A stretch of DNA of 64,000 nt from a virus: positions 29,499 to 93,498 of IMG/VR virus record IMGVR_UViG_3300042339_000788; one strand, written 5' to 3'. The notes beneath the pieces are model-generated. The model was given only the letters and a program-made list of their open reading frames with translations. It had not been told where the DNA came from and searched no databases. Position 1 is the stretch's first letter. The number at the start of each line of letters is the position of its first letter. The position numbers were made by a program, and so were the translations under genes. This document shows positions 24,811 to 34,160 of the stretch, piece after piece.

Positions 24811-25172
24811 TCCAGTATTTTTAATGTTTTTTTATTATCTCTTTCAAGCTCATGTGAATAATGTTCTCTCATGCCGACTATTCTATGAAAATCTTTATAT
24901 GCATCATTATGATAATATTTTAAATAACTAACCCCTGATTCATATTGTGAGATAATACTTTGATAGTGTTGTTCTTGAGAATCAAAAGTACTCTCCTCAA
25001 TTAATATCTTGGATTCTAACTCACAAATCACATTTTGTAGTGAGTCCTCTTTAGACACAAGAATTGGTTCTGGTACCATATCATGCGGCTTCCTGATTGC
25101 TGTTATCACTAACAAGATAATGATAACAACACCACCAGTAATTCTTATTAATAAATCTTTTTTATTTCCCAT
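24807..25172 (-). CDS. single-span protein with coiled coil
   Basis: A 121-residue protein with an N-terminal anchor (ITGGVVIIILLVITAI) and a long charged helix (SLQNVICELESKILIEES...). It resembles the gene at 18041 in plan. Translationally coupled to thyA. Function unknown; a spanin-like role is possible because the lysis genes are nearby. Confidence 0.6.
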   Translation of the reverse strand: MGNKKDLLIRITGGVVIIILLVITAIRKPHDMVPEPILVSKEDSLQNVICELESKILIEESTFDSQEQHYQSIISQYESGVSYLKYYHNDAYKDFHRIVGMREHYSHELERDNKKTLKILE

Positions 25173-25377
25173 TTTTGTAATAAATGTTTTTTTGAATTTG
25201 TATCCCCATAAAAAAGGTTAACCACCTTAATGAAATTCCGAAAGCGGGTGAAGATACCCCGGTTTCATAAAACTCTTCTTTATTATAGAAAACAATAATG
25301 GCAGGAATAAGAAACCAATGATATTTTTTTCGATATATAAAAAAATCGGTATGATATTTTGGTTCTCTATTCGTCAT
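25162..25377 (-). CDS. small membrane-associated hypothetical protein
   Basis: A 71-residue aromatic-rich protein with two short hydrophobic stretches (WFLIPAIIVFYN, LRWLTFFMGIQI). It overlaps both neighbours by 11 bases. No family recognised. Confidence 0.5.
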   Translation of the reverse strand: MTNREPKYHTDFFIYRKKYHWFLIPAIIVFYNKEEFYETGVSSPAFGISLRWLTFFMGIQIQKNIYYKNGK

Positions 25378-25657
25378 AGTTTCCGGTTGTTCTTCTTAAT
25401 AAACGATCCACATCATCTTCTTTTTCTTTAAGTTCGATCATACGAATATAATAACAATCAGCATTCGCATTAGAGTTTGCTGTTTTTATATTCTTCTCAA
25501 ACCATTTACTAAACCATTTACCTTTGTAAGTTAAAACTTGACATCTTTCAGAAAATTCTTCTGCATCTGATTGATCTAGTAAACCTTCACTTACTAATTT
25601 GTTCAGTACAATGTCTTTAACCTTGTTGTAATTCTCCATCTCCGCTGTTAGATCCAT
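25367..25657 (-). CDS. hypothetical protein
   Basis: A 96-residue charged helical protein (LNKLVSEGLLDQSDAEEFSE; KEKEDDVDRLLRRTTGNYDE). No known motif. The start lies 41 bases inside the upstream gene in another frame. Confidence 0.55.
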   Translation of the reverse strand: MDLTAEMENYNKVKDIVLNKLVSEGLLDQSDAEEFSERCQVLTYKGKWFSKWFEKNIKTANSNANADCYYIRMIELKEKEDDVDRLLRRTTGNYDE

Positions 25658-25847
25658 TTTCTTTTTGTTTTAAGTTTTTTAAACATTTGTATATAACGTG
25701 ACTTTCCACTATGCTAAATCTATCATTACAACCATCTAAGGCTATTTCTAATAGCTTGATAGCTAGTGTGTTATCCATTTTGTCTAATAGGGAATCCAAG
25801 TCCGATTCGTTCTTAAATTCCAATAAATCATTAAAAATTGCTGGCAT
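25617..25847 (-). CDS. hypothetical protein
   Basis: A 76-residue helical protein (FKNESDLDSLLDKMDNTLAI) with a Gly/Asn-rich tail. It is first in the minus-strand run that leads to thyA and the lysis genes. Its promoter-like site ends 5 bases before the ATG. Confidence 0.55.
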   Translation of the reverse strand: MPAIFNDLLEFKNESDLDSLLDKMDNTLAIKLLEIALDGCNDRFSIVESHVIYKCLKNLKQKENGSNSGDGELQQG

Positions 25848-25851
25848 AGGA

Positions 25852-25883
25852 CAATATTAAGTAAAAAAAATTAAAAAAACAAA
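25852..25883 (-). promoter_or_regulatory. Bacteroidota-type promoter, near-leaderless
   Basis: On the minus strand TTTG (25880-25883), 20 bases, TAATATTG (25852-25859). It drives the run toward thyA and lysis genes and lies in the divergent gap with the plus-strand DUF192 gene. Confidence 0.55.
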
Positions 25884-25899
25884 TACTGTATTTATTATT

Positions 25900-26256
25900 A
25901 TGGAATTAAGAGTAAATGGTAATAGTTTTCCAGTCGAAATGCTAACACATCCTGATGATATTCAAAAGGGTATGATGGGTAGGGAAAATCTAGATGGTTG
26001 TATGGGATTCAAACTAAAGAAGGGGTTCCATAGTTTCTATATGAAAGACTGTTTAATACCATTGGACATTATATTTGTGTTAAATGGTCGAATTAATAAG
26101 ATCTTTAGGGACTGTCAGCCTTGCTCTGATGTTGATTGCGCCCATTTTACCGCAGCTGCGGATCATGTGTTTGAATTCCCTTCTGGTACTTGTTCAGACT
26201 TTAGTGAGGGAGACACAGCAAATCTTTATTTAGGAACAAAAAATAATCCGGTTTAG
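25900..26256 (+). CDS. DUF192 family protein
   Basis: A 118-residue protein with the DUF192 pattern: HPDDIQKGMMGRENLDGCMG, FYMKDCLIPLDIIFV and FPSGTCSDF. DUF192 proteins are small beta-barrel-like domains, mostly exported in bacteria; this one lacks a signal peptide, as do other phage copies. Five Cys (GCMG, KDC, CQPC, DC, TC) are more than usual. Function unknown. It opens the plus-strand region and is followed by a terminator. Confidence 0.82.
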   Translation: MELRVNGNSFPVEMLTHPDDIQKGMMGRENLDGCMGFKLKKGFHSFYMKDCLIPLDIIFVLNGRINKIFRDCQPCSDVDCAHFTAAADHVFEFPSGTCSDFSEGDTANLYLGTKNNPV

Positions 26257-26278
26257 GATTTGTTTTTTTCTTTTTTTT
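26245..26278 (+). terminator. terminator after the DUF192 gene
   Basis: AATCC (26245-26249) and GGATT (26256-26260) pair around a 6-base loop and are followed by a long T-rich run. The stem overlaps the stop codon. Confidence 0.5.
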
Positions 26279-26334
26279 ACCTATATTTTATAAAGAAAAT
26301 AATCAAATAAATATTTATATAAAAACATACAACT

Positions 26335-26484
26335 ATGGGATGCGGATGTAAAAAAAAGAATGAAGACCAGCCAGTTCAGGGCCAAACTGAACCAACACCA
26401 CCACCAACGCCGGAGGTTCAACAAGAACAAGTTATCCAAGTGGCGGTAGCTCTTCGAGAAATGATTGAAAATAAAGAACTTTAA
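26335..26484 (+). CDS. 49-residue Cys-x-Cys peptide
   Basis: A frame from ATG at 26335 to TAA at 26484. It begins MGCGCKKKNEDQ, has a Pro/Gln-rich middle (QTEPTPPPTPEVQQEQ) and ends in a short helix (VIQVAVALREMIENKEL). The terminator right after it supports it as a gene. An MGCGC start is known to me from small phage peptides of unknown use. Confidence 0.65.
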   Translation: MGCGCKKKNEDQPVQGQTEPTPPPTPEVQQEQVIQVAVALREMIENKEL

Positions 26485-26494
26485 GATTGATTAT

Positions 26495-26522
26495 AGCGGA
26501 TACTTTGTGTCCGTTATTTTTT
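26495..26522 (+). terminator. intrinsic terminator
   Basis: AGCGGATAC and GTGTCCGTT form a 9-pair stem with two G:T pairs around a TTT loop, followed by ATTTTTT. It isolates the small CxC gene from the glycan island. Confidence 0.75.
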
Positions 26523-26557
26523 ACTCTTAGAGTATATAAGAATATATATTTTTAAAT

Positions 26558-26755
26558 ATGAAAGGAAACACTAAATTAACAAGTGTAACCGTCTTAGATG
26601 ACGTTTACAAAAAATTCAAAGTCAAAATTATTGACGGTAGTATTAATTTTCAGAAACTGGTAAACAGATCTATGGATTTATACAATAAGAGCGAGGACTT
26701 CAGAAAACAAGTTGATAATCACGAGAGTCTAGCTTCGACAGGATCAAAGTTTTAA
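26558..26755 (+). CDS. ribbon-helix-helix-like small protein
   Basis: A 65-residue protein. TSVTVLDDVYKKFKVKIID followed by NFQKLVNRSMDLYN has the strand-helix-helix rhythm of Arc/MetJ-type repressors. It sits at the head of the glycan island, 4 bases before the first glycosyltransferase, so it could regulate the island. The fold call is from pattern only. Confidence 0.5.
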   Translation: MKGNTKLTSVTVLDDVYKKFKVKIIDGSINFQKLVNRSMDLYNKSEDFRKQVDNHESLASTGSKF

Positions 26756-26759
26756 ATTA

Positions 26760-28115
26760 ATGAAAAAAAAGATTTTATTATTATCTGATGATTTAAGAAT
26801 GACATCTGGAATCGCAACTATGTCAAAGGAAATTGTTATGGGAACAATTGATAAGTATGATTGGATACAACTAGGCGCAGCAATATCACATCCAGAGATT
26901 GGAAAAATTGTTGATGTTAATGATGATATCAGAAAGAGAACAGGTGTTGAAGACGCTAATCTTAAGATAATTCCATACAATGGTTATGGTGATATTAACA
27001 TCCTTAGAAAGTTAATAAATGAAGAAAAGCCAGATGCTATCTTACACTTCACCGATCCGCATTATTGGCAATGGTTATATGATAATGAACATGAGATCAG
27101 ACAACACACACCAATATTATATTATCACATATGGGATGATTTACCAGACCCACAATACAATAGAGATGTTTTTGAATCTTGTGATTGGTTAGGTTGTATA
27201 TCTAAACAAACATATGGAATTGTACATCGTGTTGGTAAGAGAACTGATAAAGTAACATTCAAACCATTGGAAGATTGGCAGATAAGTTATGTTCCACATG
27301 GTATCAATCCAGAAACATTTAAACCACTGGATAAAGTTTCAGATGAAATAAAAAATATTATCTTTGGTGATAAGAAGTATGATTTTGTTTTATTTTTTAA
27401 CAGTAGAAACATTAGAAGGAAACAACCAAGTGATGTTATCTATTCATTTAAATTGTTTTGTGATCAACTACCAAAAGAAAAAGCAGATAAGTGTTTATTA
27501 TTAATGCACACAGCCGCTGTTGATGAGAACGGAACAGACTTACCAGCAGTTATCGAAGCTCTTTGTCCATATGATGTTAAGTTCACAGGATTAAAGTTAG
27601 AACAAGATAAGTTAAATGAAATATATAACCTAGTTGATTGTACTATCAACATCGCTAACAATGAAGGGTTTGGTTTAACAACAGCAGAATCATTGATGGC
27701 TGGTACACCAATTATTGTTAATGTGACTGGTGGCTTACAAGATCAATGTGGATTTGAATATAGTGCAGATGATTATATTTCAGTTGGAACGTTACATAAT
27801 AAAAAAGTACACAGCTCAATATCACATGGCGAATGGGTAGAACCGATTTGGTCATCAGCTATAAATTTAAATGGATCTGTACCAACCCCATACATTTTTG
27901 ATGACAGGGTAAACGATGATGATGTTGCAAATGTTATCATGAAGATGTATAAGATAGGTAAGAAAAAAAGAAAAGCAAGAGGTTTGCTAGGTAGAGAGTT
28001 TATGATTAACAATCTATCAAATAAAATAATGTGTGATAAAATGTCTGAAGGGATTGAGCAAGCAATCAGTAACTTCAAGCCGAGAAAGAAATTTGATTTA
28101 TATAAAATTATATGA
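26760..28115 (+). CDS. GT4-type glycosyltransferase
   Basis: A 451-residue GT-B protein of the group 1 kind. The N-terminal Rossmann part has LLLSDDLRMTSGIATMSKEI. The C-terminal part has the donor site NEGFGLTTAESLMAGTPIIV (E-x7-E motif), and VPHGINPETFKPL marks the hinge. It transfers a nucleotide-activated sugar with retention. ATGA-coupled to the next glycosyltransferase. First enzyme of a plus-strand glycan island. Confidence 0.85.
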   Translation: MKKKILLLSDDLRMTSGIATMSKEIVMGTIDKYDWIQLGAAISHPEIGKIVDVNDDIRKRTGVEDANLKIIPYNGYGDINILRKLINEEKPDAILHFTDPHYWQWLYDNEHEIRQHTPILYYHIWDDLPDPQYNRDVFESCDWLGCISKQTYGIVHRVGKRTDKVTFKPLEDWQISYVPHGINPETFKPLDKVSDEIKNIIFGDKKYDFVLFFNSRNIRRKQPSDVIYSFKLFCDQLPKEKADKCLLLMHTAAVDENGTDLPAVIEALCPYDVKFTGLKLEQDKLNEIYNLVDCTINIANNEGFGLTTAESLMAGTPIIVNVTGGLQDQCGFEYSADDYISVGTLHNKKVHSSISHGEWVEPIWSSAINLNGSVPTPYIFDDRVNDDDVANVIMKMYKIGKKKRKARGLLGREFMINNLSNKIMCDKMSEGIEQAISNFKPRKKFDLYKII

Positions 28116-29365
28116 GAAAACCATTTTTATTATTTAGAGGGCCAGTAAAAACAAGAAGTGGATATGGTGCACACTCAAGAGATTTGCTAGAAGCGTTACA
28201 TAAGATGGATATGTTTGATATTAAAATAGATAGCTGTTCATGGGGATCAACACCGTTAACCGCGTTGGAGGATGATAACATGTTTCATAAATGGATTGAT
28301 TCAAATATTGTAACCAATATAAATGTTCAGCCAGATTTTTATGTGCAAGTGACAGTACCTAACGAATTTCAAACATTAGGTAAAATAAACATAGGAGTAA
28401 CCGCCGGTATTGAAACAACTGTAGCGCCAAAGAATTGGATAGACGGTTGTAACAAGATGGATATGGTTATAACAACATCTGAATTTTCAAAGGATGTTTT
28501 ATTGTCAACTGTTTATAATGAAAATGATAATGTTACTGGTAAACTAATAAAACAATATAGAATTGAAAAACCATTGTTAGTATTGTTTGAGGGTGTTGAC
28601 ACATCTATATACAATAACGAGTATACTGGAATCGACCTAGACATAAAAGAAGATTTTGCTTATCTGTTTGTTGGTCATTGGTTGAAAGGAGATACTGGTC
28701 AAGACAGAAAAGATGTGGGGATGTTGATTAGATGTTTTACAGAAGCATTTAAAGATCAAGAAGATCAACCAGCACTTGTTTTAAAGACATCTGCGGCCTC
28801 TTTCTCTATTAAACAAAGGGAAGAGTTCAGAAAGAAAATTGAAGGCCTTGTTGGTCAAATTGATAACCCACCTTCGATATACCTTTTGTTCGGTGATTTA
28901 AGTAACAAAGAGATGAACGAGCTTTATAATCATCCAAAAATAAAAGCTATGGTTACTCTCACCAAGGGTGAGGGATTTGGTAGACCTCTACTAGAATTTA
29001 CAATGACAGGTAAACCCGTTATTGCATCTAATTGGTCTGGGCATAAAGATTTTTTACCAATGGATAAAGCTATTATGATTGGTGGTAAACTTACGGATGT
29101 AGATCAAAGTGCTATTGACGATTTTATTATTAAAGGGTCTAAATGGTTCACAGCAAATTATAATGAAGTTGCAGAGGTTTTAAAATTGGTTAAAATAGAT
29201 TATGAAAAGTTTTTATCTAAATCAGAAACATTAAGAATTGAAAACAAAGAAAAGTTTTCTATGGAAAAAATGATGGAAAAGTTTAGATCGTTTATCCCAG
29301 ATGAGGCCAAAGAAGAACCAATACAAAAGCAATTAAATTTACCTAAATTAAATAAAATAAAGTAG
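28112..29365 (+). CDS. GT4-type glycosyltransferase
   Basis: A 417-residue protein of the same class: FRGPVKTRSGYGAHSRDLLE at the start and GEGFGRPLLEFTMTGKPVIA at the donor site. It differs enough from its neighbour to use another donor or acceptor. It starts four bases inside the upstream gene. The Lys-rich C-terminus could bind membranes. Confidence 0.85.
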   Translation: MRKPFLLFRGPVKTRSGYGAHSRDLLEALHKMDMFDIKIDSCSWGSTPLTALEDDNMFHKWIDSNIVTNINVQPDFYVQVTVPNEFQTLGKINIGVTAGIETTVAPKNWIDGCNKMDMVITTSEFSKDVLLSTVYNENDNVTGKLIKQYRIEKPLLVLFEGVDTSIYNNEYTGIDLDIKEDFAYLFVGHWLKGDTGQDRKDVGMLIRCFTEAFKDQEDQPALVLKTSAASFSIKQREEFRKKIEGLVGQIDNPPSIYLLFGDLSNKEMNELYNHPKIKAMVTLTKGEGFGRPLLEFTMTGKPVIASNWSGHKDFLPMDKAIMIGGKLTDVDQSAIDDFIIKGSKWFTANYNEVAEVLKLVKIDYEKFLSKSETLRIENKEKFSMEKMMEKFRSFIPDEAKEEPIQKQLNLPKLNKIK

Positions 29366-29366
29366 T

Positions 29367-29645
29367 ATGCCAAAAAGGAAAAGAGAATCAATATTTTTAA
29401 CTACACCTACCCCGCAATCATCTTCTTTCACAATTGCTGACGCAAAGTATATTGATACATGTGAATGGTGTTTTCAATTCGATGATGACCAACCGATAGT
29501 ATTTGCAAAAGGGTCAAAAAAAGAGTTTGCATCTGAACCTAAAATAAGTTTTACCTTAACAAATAGAACAGATAGTACCATGACTTTTTTTGATGATAAA
29601 ACAAAAAAGAAATTAAAGATCTTCACAAGAGAAAAGGCCATTTAA
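29367..29645 (+). CDS. hypothetical protein in glycan island
   Basis: A 92-residue protein with a basic start (MPKRKRESIFLTTPTP) and a beta-rich body (TFFDDKTKKKLKIFT). No family recognised. It has one-base gaps on both sides and belongs to the island operon. Confidence 0.6.
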   Translation: MPKRKRESIFLTTPTPQSSSFTIADAKYIDTCEWCFQFDDDQPIVFAKGSKKEFASEPKISFTLTNRTDSTMTFFDDKTKKKLKIFTREKAI

Positions 29646-29646
29646 T

Positions 29647-30492
29647 ATGAAAATTTTAGTAACAGGCGGGGCTGGGTTTATTGGTACTAATTTAATTAAA
29701 AGATTGGTATCTGAGAAACATGATGTTGTTTCACTGGACAATTATGATAGTGGGTCGGTGTCTAACCATATTGATGGGTGTAACTATCATAGTGGCGATA
29801 TTGAAAGTATATCACTTATGGATAAAGATTTTGATTTAATTTATCATTTGGCTGCGCTTAGTAGAATACAACCATCATTTGAAAATCCATCAGAGTTCTT
29901 TAGAGTAAATGTAATTGGTACTGAGGCTGTATGTGAGTGGGCTAGAAAATTGAATATAAGAGTTGTATACAGTGGGTCATCTTCAAGATGGCACGACCCG
30001 TTTCAATCACCTTATGCTATGTATAAGAAGTTAGGTGAGGATGTGTGTAAGATGTATAAGAAAGTATTTGGTAGTAAAATTGAAATTACTCGCTTCTACA
30101 ATGTTTATGGGCCCAATGAAATAACTGAAGGCAAATGGGCAGCAGTCATTGGTTTATGGAGAGGTCAGGTTAAAAAAAATCACCCTATTACAATTGTGGG
30201 TGATGGTAAACAACGTAGAGATTTTACACACGTTGATGATATTGTTGATGGGTTAATTAGGATAGGTTTTTCAAATGAAGAACATGAGGATGCGTGGGAA
30301 TTGGGTACTGGTTTTAATTATTCCTTAAATGAAGTGGCCTATATGTTTGAACAAAGGTTTAATGCAGTAAAAGTATATATGGCTGAGCAAAAAGGGAATT
30401 ATAGAGAGACTAAACGTGAAAACAACGACGCGTTAAATAGACTAGGATGGTCACCTAAAGACAGACTTAAAAATTATATAGATACTTTATGA
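29647..30492 (+). CDS. NAD-dependent sugar epimerase/dehydratase (extended SDR)
   Basis: A 281-residue protein with the nucleotide-binding GGAGFIGTNLIKRL, YHLAALSRIQPSF, the catalytic triad region SGSSSRWHDPFQSPYAMYKK (Ser, then YxxxK) and RFYNVYGPNE. It belongs to the UDP-glucose 4-epimerase/dTDP-glucose dehydratase kind. It likely makes an activated sugar for the island, perhaps UDP-galactose for the mutase at 33075. The exact substrate is not readable. Confidence 0.87.
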   Translation: MKILVTGGAGFIGTNLIKRLVSEKHDVVSLDNYDSGSVSNHIDGCNYHSGDIESISLMDKDFDLIYHLAALSRIQPSFENPSEFFRVNVIGTEAVCEWARKLNIRVVYSGSSSRWHDPFQSPYAMYKKLGEDVCKMYKKVFGSKIEITRFYNVYGPNEITEGKWAAVIGLWRGQVKKNHPITIVGDGKQRRDFTHVDDIVDGLIRIGFSNEEHEDAWELGTGFNYSLNEVAYMFEQRFNAVKVYMAEQKGNYRETKRENNDALNRLGWSPKDRLKNYIDTL

Positions 30493-31109
30493 AAATAAGC
30501 TTCGCCATTACAGTATGTAATGAACTAGAGGAGATAAAAAGATTAGTTCCATTTATACTTGAGCACAAAGGAATTCAGGATGAAATTGTTATTTTATTTG
30601 ACGATAAAAATGGTAACAAAGAGGTACTAGATTTTCTTTTACCTTTTAATATTAAACCCAACGTACAAGTATGGAGAGGTTTAGATTGGGATAACAACTT
30701 TGCCGATTGGAAGAATAAGTTAAACGAGTATTGTACAGGAGATTATATATTTCAGTTAGATGCTGATGAAATGGTTACTGAGTTTTTAATTAAAAATGTA
30801 AGTCAAGTAATTCAAGAAAATAATGAGGTTGATCTTTTTTATCTAGCAAGGGTTAATACTGTTGATGGTATAACCATGGAACATATTAATAAGTGGAGAT
30901 GGAATTTGGATAAAGAAGGTAGAATTAATTTTCCAGATTATCAAGGTAGGATCTATAAGTCTAATCTTAAATGGGAGGGTAAAGTTCATGAAAAAATAAC
31001 AGGAGTCAAATATTATGCAGTACTACCGTTAGAGGAAGAATATTGTTTGATACATCATAAATCAATTAATAAACAAGAGAGTCAAAACAATTATTATAAC
31101 ACAATTTAA
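30489..31109 (+). CDS. GT2-type glycosyltransferase
   Basis: A 206-residue GT-A protein: FAITVCNELEEIKRLVPFIL, then FQLDADEMVTEFL (DxD-type metal motif) and WEGKVHEKITG. Similar to WaaE/KdtX-like enzymes of lipopolysaccharide synthesis. ATGA overlap with the epimerase. Confidence 0.82.
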   Translation: MKISFAITVCNELEEIKRLVPFILEHKGIQDEIVILFDDKNGNKEVLDFLLPFNIKPNVQVWRGLDWDNNFADWKNKLNEYCTGDYIFQLDADEMVTEFLIKNVSQVIQENNEVDLFYLARVNTVDGITMEHINKWRWNLDKEGRINFPDYQGRIYKSNLKWEGKVHEKITGVKYYAVLPLEEEYCLIHHKSINKQESQNNYYNTI

Positions 31110-31113
31110 TCAA

Positions 31114-31659
31114 ATGGAAGTATTGGAAAATATCTACAATAAAAGATGTGAAATACCATCAGACATTAATGAACATTTACCAACATTAAAAAAATATGCT
31201 GAAGAGTGTGATCATATAACCGAAATGGGGGTTAGATGGGTAGTGTCTACTTTCGCGTTTATGATGGGTAAACCTAAAAAATTAATATCAATCGATATTA
31301 ACCCAGTTGAAAAACATGGTATCCAAACAATAGATTTAATATCATTAGCTAAAACCGCTGGTGTTGAATTTGAATTTGTTTTAGGTGACACAACAGAAAT
31401 AGAAATTGAAGAAACAGATTTTTTATTTATAGATACCCTACACACATATACTCAACTAAAAAAAGAGTTAGCTTTGCATCCAAGTAAAGTTAAAAAATAC
31501 ATTGGCTTTCATGATACCACAACATTTGCTCAAGTGGGTGAATATAAAGAAGTGGGGTTGTGGCCAGCAATAGAGGAGTTTCTAAGTAGTAATCCTGAAT
31601 GGGTTATTGCTGAAAAATTTGAAAACAATAATGGTTTAACAATTTTAAAAAAAATATAA
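31114..31659 (+). CDS. class I methyltransferase-like protein (Methyltransf_24 type)
   Basis: A 181-residue protein with a Rossmann start (ITEMGVRWVVSTFAFMMG) and DFLFIDTLHTYTQLKKEL, where AdoMet enzymes of this type have (I/F)IDxxH. GFHDTTTF follows. The glycine-rich loop is reduced (EMGVRW), so cofactor use is less sure. It is related in layout to the proteins at 32417 and 37834. A sugar O-methyltransferase is the most likely role. Confidence 0.65.
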   Translation: MEVLENIYNKRCEIPSDINEHLPTLKKYAEECDHITEMGVRWVVSTFAFMMGKPKKLISIDINPVEKHGIQTIDLISLAKTAGVEFEFVLGDTTEIEIEETDFLFIDTLHTYTQLKKELALHPSKVKKYIGFHDTTTFAQVGEYKEVGLWPAIEEFLSSNPEWVIAEKFENNNGLTILKKI

Positions 31660-32415
31660 ATGAACAAACTAATATTAGCAACCGGTAGCAATCTAAACTA
31701 CCTACACAAGATGACAGGTTATTTGAAGTCTATTGAAGAGAACTCGAATTTCGATTCAAATTATTTAATCTTCTTAGGTGATGATGAAATGAAGATGAAG
31801 TATCAAAAAATAACAATAGCAAATGTTTATGAAAAAGATTTGGAAGTTGTACCATCAAACTATTGTATACAACATGGTGAGTTTTTAAAGTCAAAGTTAT
31901 TCAATGAATCAACAAATGATGATGATGTTATTTTCTTTACTGATGGCGACATTAAAATACAAAGACCTTTGAGTGAGGATGAAATAAAACAATTTAAAAA
32001 CTTTAAAGATGATGATGTATATGTGGGTTATAACGAATCACCAACAGACACTTTATATAACGAATCTTTAAGGTTAGGTATAATCAATAGTGAATCAGAT
32101 TTATTAAAGTATGATCTAAAGAAGATTAAGGTTTATAATACCGGTGTACTAGCAATGAATAAGAAAACATGGTTAAAATTAATGAATCAATTCATTGAGT
32201 TGTATCCGTTAGTTAATAATACTTTTCACCACTATGCTAAACAACAATGGTTATTATCGCTATTGATAAACACCAAGGGCTACAATGTTTATGAGATGCC
32301 GTATGATATTCATAATCATCTACATTACCCTAGCCCCGCTGGCACACAACGAGATAATAACGGAACAGTATATTATAATAATAAAAAGGTTTTATTTAAA
32401 CACAAATGGGATTAA
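31660..32415 (+). CDS. GT-A glycosyltransferase-like protein (GT8 type)
   Basis: A 251-residue protein with VIFFTDGDIKIQRPL (DxD), VYNTGVLAMNKKTWLKLM and HHYAKQQWLLSLLI. These are typical of GT8 and related nucleotide-sugar transferases. No signal or membrane segment. One base from its neighbours on both sides. Confidence 0.7.
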   Translation: MNKLILATGSNLNYLHKMTGYLKSIEENSNFDSNYLIFLGDDEMKMKYQKITIANVYEKDLEVVPSNYCIQHGEFLKSKLFNESTNDDDVIFFTDGDIKIQRPLSEDEIKQFKNFKDDDVYVGYNESPTDTLYNESLRLGIINSESDLLKYDLKKIKVYNTGVLAMNKKTWLKLMNQFIELYPLVNNTFHHYAKQQWLLSLLINTKGYNVYEMPYDIHNHLHYPSPAGTQRDNNGTVYYNNKKVLFKHKWD

Positions 32416-32416
32416 A

Positions 32417-33073
32417 ATGGAAAAAGAAATTAAATTAATTAGGTCATTAGAAATTGACAAAATAACTGAAAAAGAATTAGAGGACTTCTTACCTAAATTA
32501 GGAATGAATGATGAGTGCCTAAGGGAAATGCCTGAAGAGTTATCAGAATACTATGGTAAAGGTCTTAAGTTTTGGCAATATCCAAATCAATTTAGTAAGT
32601 ATCTTAAACAACTTTCTAAATATGAAATTAACTCTTACTTAGAAATTGGTTGTAGATGGGGTGGAACATTCATTATCACAAATGAAATATTAAAATTAAA
32701 AAATCAAGATGTTAAATCATATGCATGTGATTTGATACCGATATGTGGTGTGCTAACTGAATATAAAAATTATTCTGACTTCACATATGTTCACGAATCA
32801 AGTTTTGGTTTAACTAAGAGTCACGTGGGTGATCAGATTGATTTGATTTTAATCGACGCCGAACATTCATACGATGCAGTTAAAAAAGACTTAGAGGTTG
32901 CTAAACAATTCAATCCAAAGTATGTTGTATTCCATGACATAACTAACGATGTGTGTAGGGGCGTAAATCAATTTTGGGAAGAAATAAAAAACGACTATAA
33001 ACATCATGAGTTCATTGAACAATATGATAGTGTTGTTGGTACATACTTAGGAATCGGATTAATCGAATTATAA
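32417..33073 (+). CDS. class I methyltransferase (Methyltransf_24 type)
   Basis: A 218-residue protein from ATG at 32417. A longer frame to 32285 overlaps the upstream gene and is rejected. SYLEIGCRWGGTFIITNEIL is motif I and LILIDAEHSYDAVKKDLEVA is the family's IDxxHxY motif, with VVFHDITND after it. Probably methylates a sugar of the island product. Confidence 0.75.
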   Translation: MEKEIKLIRSLEIDKITEKELEDFLPKLGMNDECLREMPEELSEYYGKGLKFWQYPNQFSKYLKQLSKYEINSYLEIGCRWGGTFIITNEILKLKNQDVKSYACDLIPICGVLTEYKNYSDFTYVHESSFGLTKSHVGDQIDLILIDAEHSYDAVKKDLEVAKQFNPKYVVFHDITNDVCRGVNQFWEEIKNDYKHHEFIEQYDSVVGTYLGIGLIEL

Positions 33074-33074
33074 T

Positions 33075-34160
33075 ATGTATGATTATTTAATTGTTGGGGC
33101 GGGATTTTACGGATCTATATGTGCGCATGAGTTAACCAAAGCTGGTAAAAAGGTTTTAGTTATTGACAATAGAGAACATATAGGTGGTAACTGTTACACA
33201 AAAAATAGAGACGGAATTAATGTACACGAATATGGTGCACATATATTTCATACATCAAATGAAGAAGTATGGAAATGGATTAATCAATTTGTGACGTTTA
33301 ACAATTATGTTAATTCACCTGTTGCATATTATCGTGGTAAATTATATTCTTTACCGTTTAATATGTGGACATTCAATCAACTGTGGGGAATTACAACACC
33401 TGATGAAGCTAAACAAAAAATAGAAGAGCAATCTGGTGGTATTAGTGAGCCTAAAAACTTAGAAGAACAAGCGATTAAGTTAGTGGGTAAAGATGTTTAT
33501 GAAAAATTAATTAAGGGGTATACAGAAAAGCAATGGAGAAAGCCATGTGATCAACTACCTAAGGAAATTATTAAACGATTACCAGTTAGATTTACATATA
33601 ACAACAACTACTTTAATGACAAATATCAAGGTATTCCTATTGGTGGTTACACACAGGTGTTTGAAAAACTATTAGATGGTGTTGATGTTAAATTAAATTG
33701 TGATTATTTCAAGGATGAATTACCAGAACATGATAAGGTTATATATACCGGGCCAATTGATATGTTCTTTGATTACAAATATGGTGAACTAGAATATAAA
33801 ACAACAAAATTCGACCATATTCATTTTACTGATAAATCAAACTATCAAGGTAATGCTGTTGTTAATTTTACCGATAAAGAAATACCATATATAAGAATAA
33901 TAGAACATAAACACTTTGAATTTGCTGACACACCAACGACCTGGATTACAATTGAATATCCAACAGAATATAAGGCCGGTGTAACTGAACCTTATTATCC
34001 GGTAAATGATGTTGAGAATAATAAAAAATATCAGCAATATAAATTAGAATCAGATAAGTTTGAAAATATACATTTTGGTGGTAGATTAGCAGAATACAAA
34101 TACTATGATATGCATCAGGTAATTGAGTCGGCATTAAATTATATAAAAAAAGAGATATGA
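33075..34160 (+). CDS. glf: UDP-galactopyranose mutase
   Basis: A 361-residue flavoprotein: YLIVGAGFYGSICAHELTKA (FAD Rossmann), HIGGNCYTKNRDGINVHEYG, HIFHTSNEEVWKWI, GYTEKQWRKPCDQLPKEI and FNDKYQGIPIGGYTQVF. These are the diagnostic segments of UGM, with the active-site His in HEYGAHIFHT and the Arg of the KQWRKP region. It converts UDP-Galp to UDP-Galf. So the island can make galactofuranose, and one of the GT2 enzymes may add it. Confidence 0.95.
   Translation: MYDYLIVGAGFYGSICAHELTKAGKKVLVIDNREHIGGNCYTKNRDGINVHEYGAHIFHTSNEEVWKWINQFVTFNNYVNSPVAYYRGKLYSLPFNMWTFNQLWGITTPDEAKQKIEEQSGGISEPKNLEEQAIKLVGKDVYEKLIKGYTEKQWRKPCDQLPKEIIKRLPVRFTYNNNYFNDKYQGIPIGGYTQVFEKLLDGVDVKLNCDYFKDELPEHDKVIYTGPIDMFFDYKYGELEYKTTKFDHIHFTDKSNYQGNAVVNFTDKEIPYIRIIEHKHFEFADTPTTWITIEYPTEYKAGVTEPYYPVNDVENNKKYQQYKLESDKFENIHFGGRLAEYKYYDMHQVIESALNYIKKEI

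Noticed and set aside
32285-32416. Longer start of the methyltransferase at 32417
   Set aside because: The extra 44 residues overlap the upstream glycosyltransferase in another frame and are not like the family.
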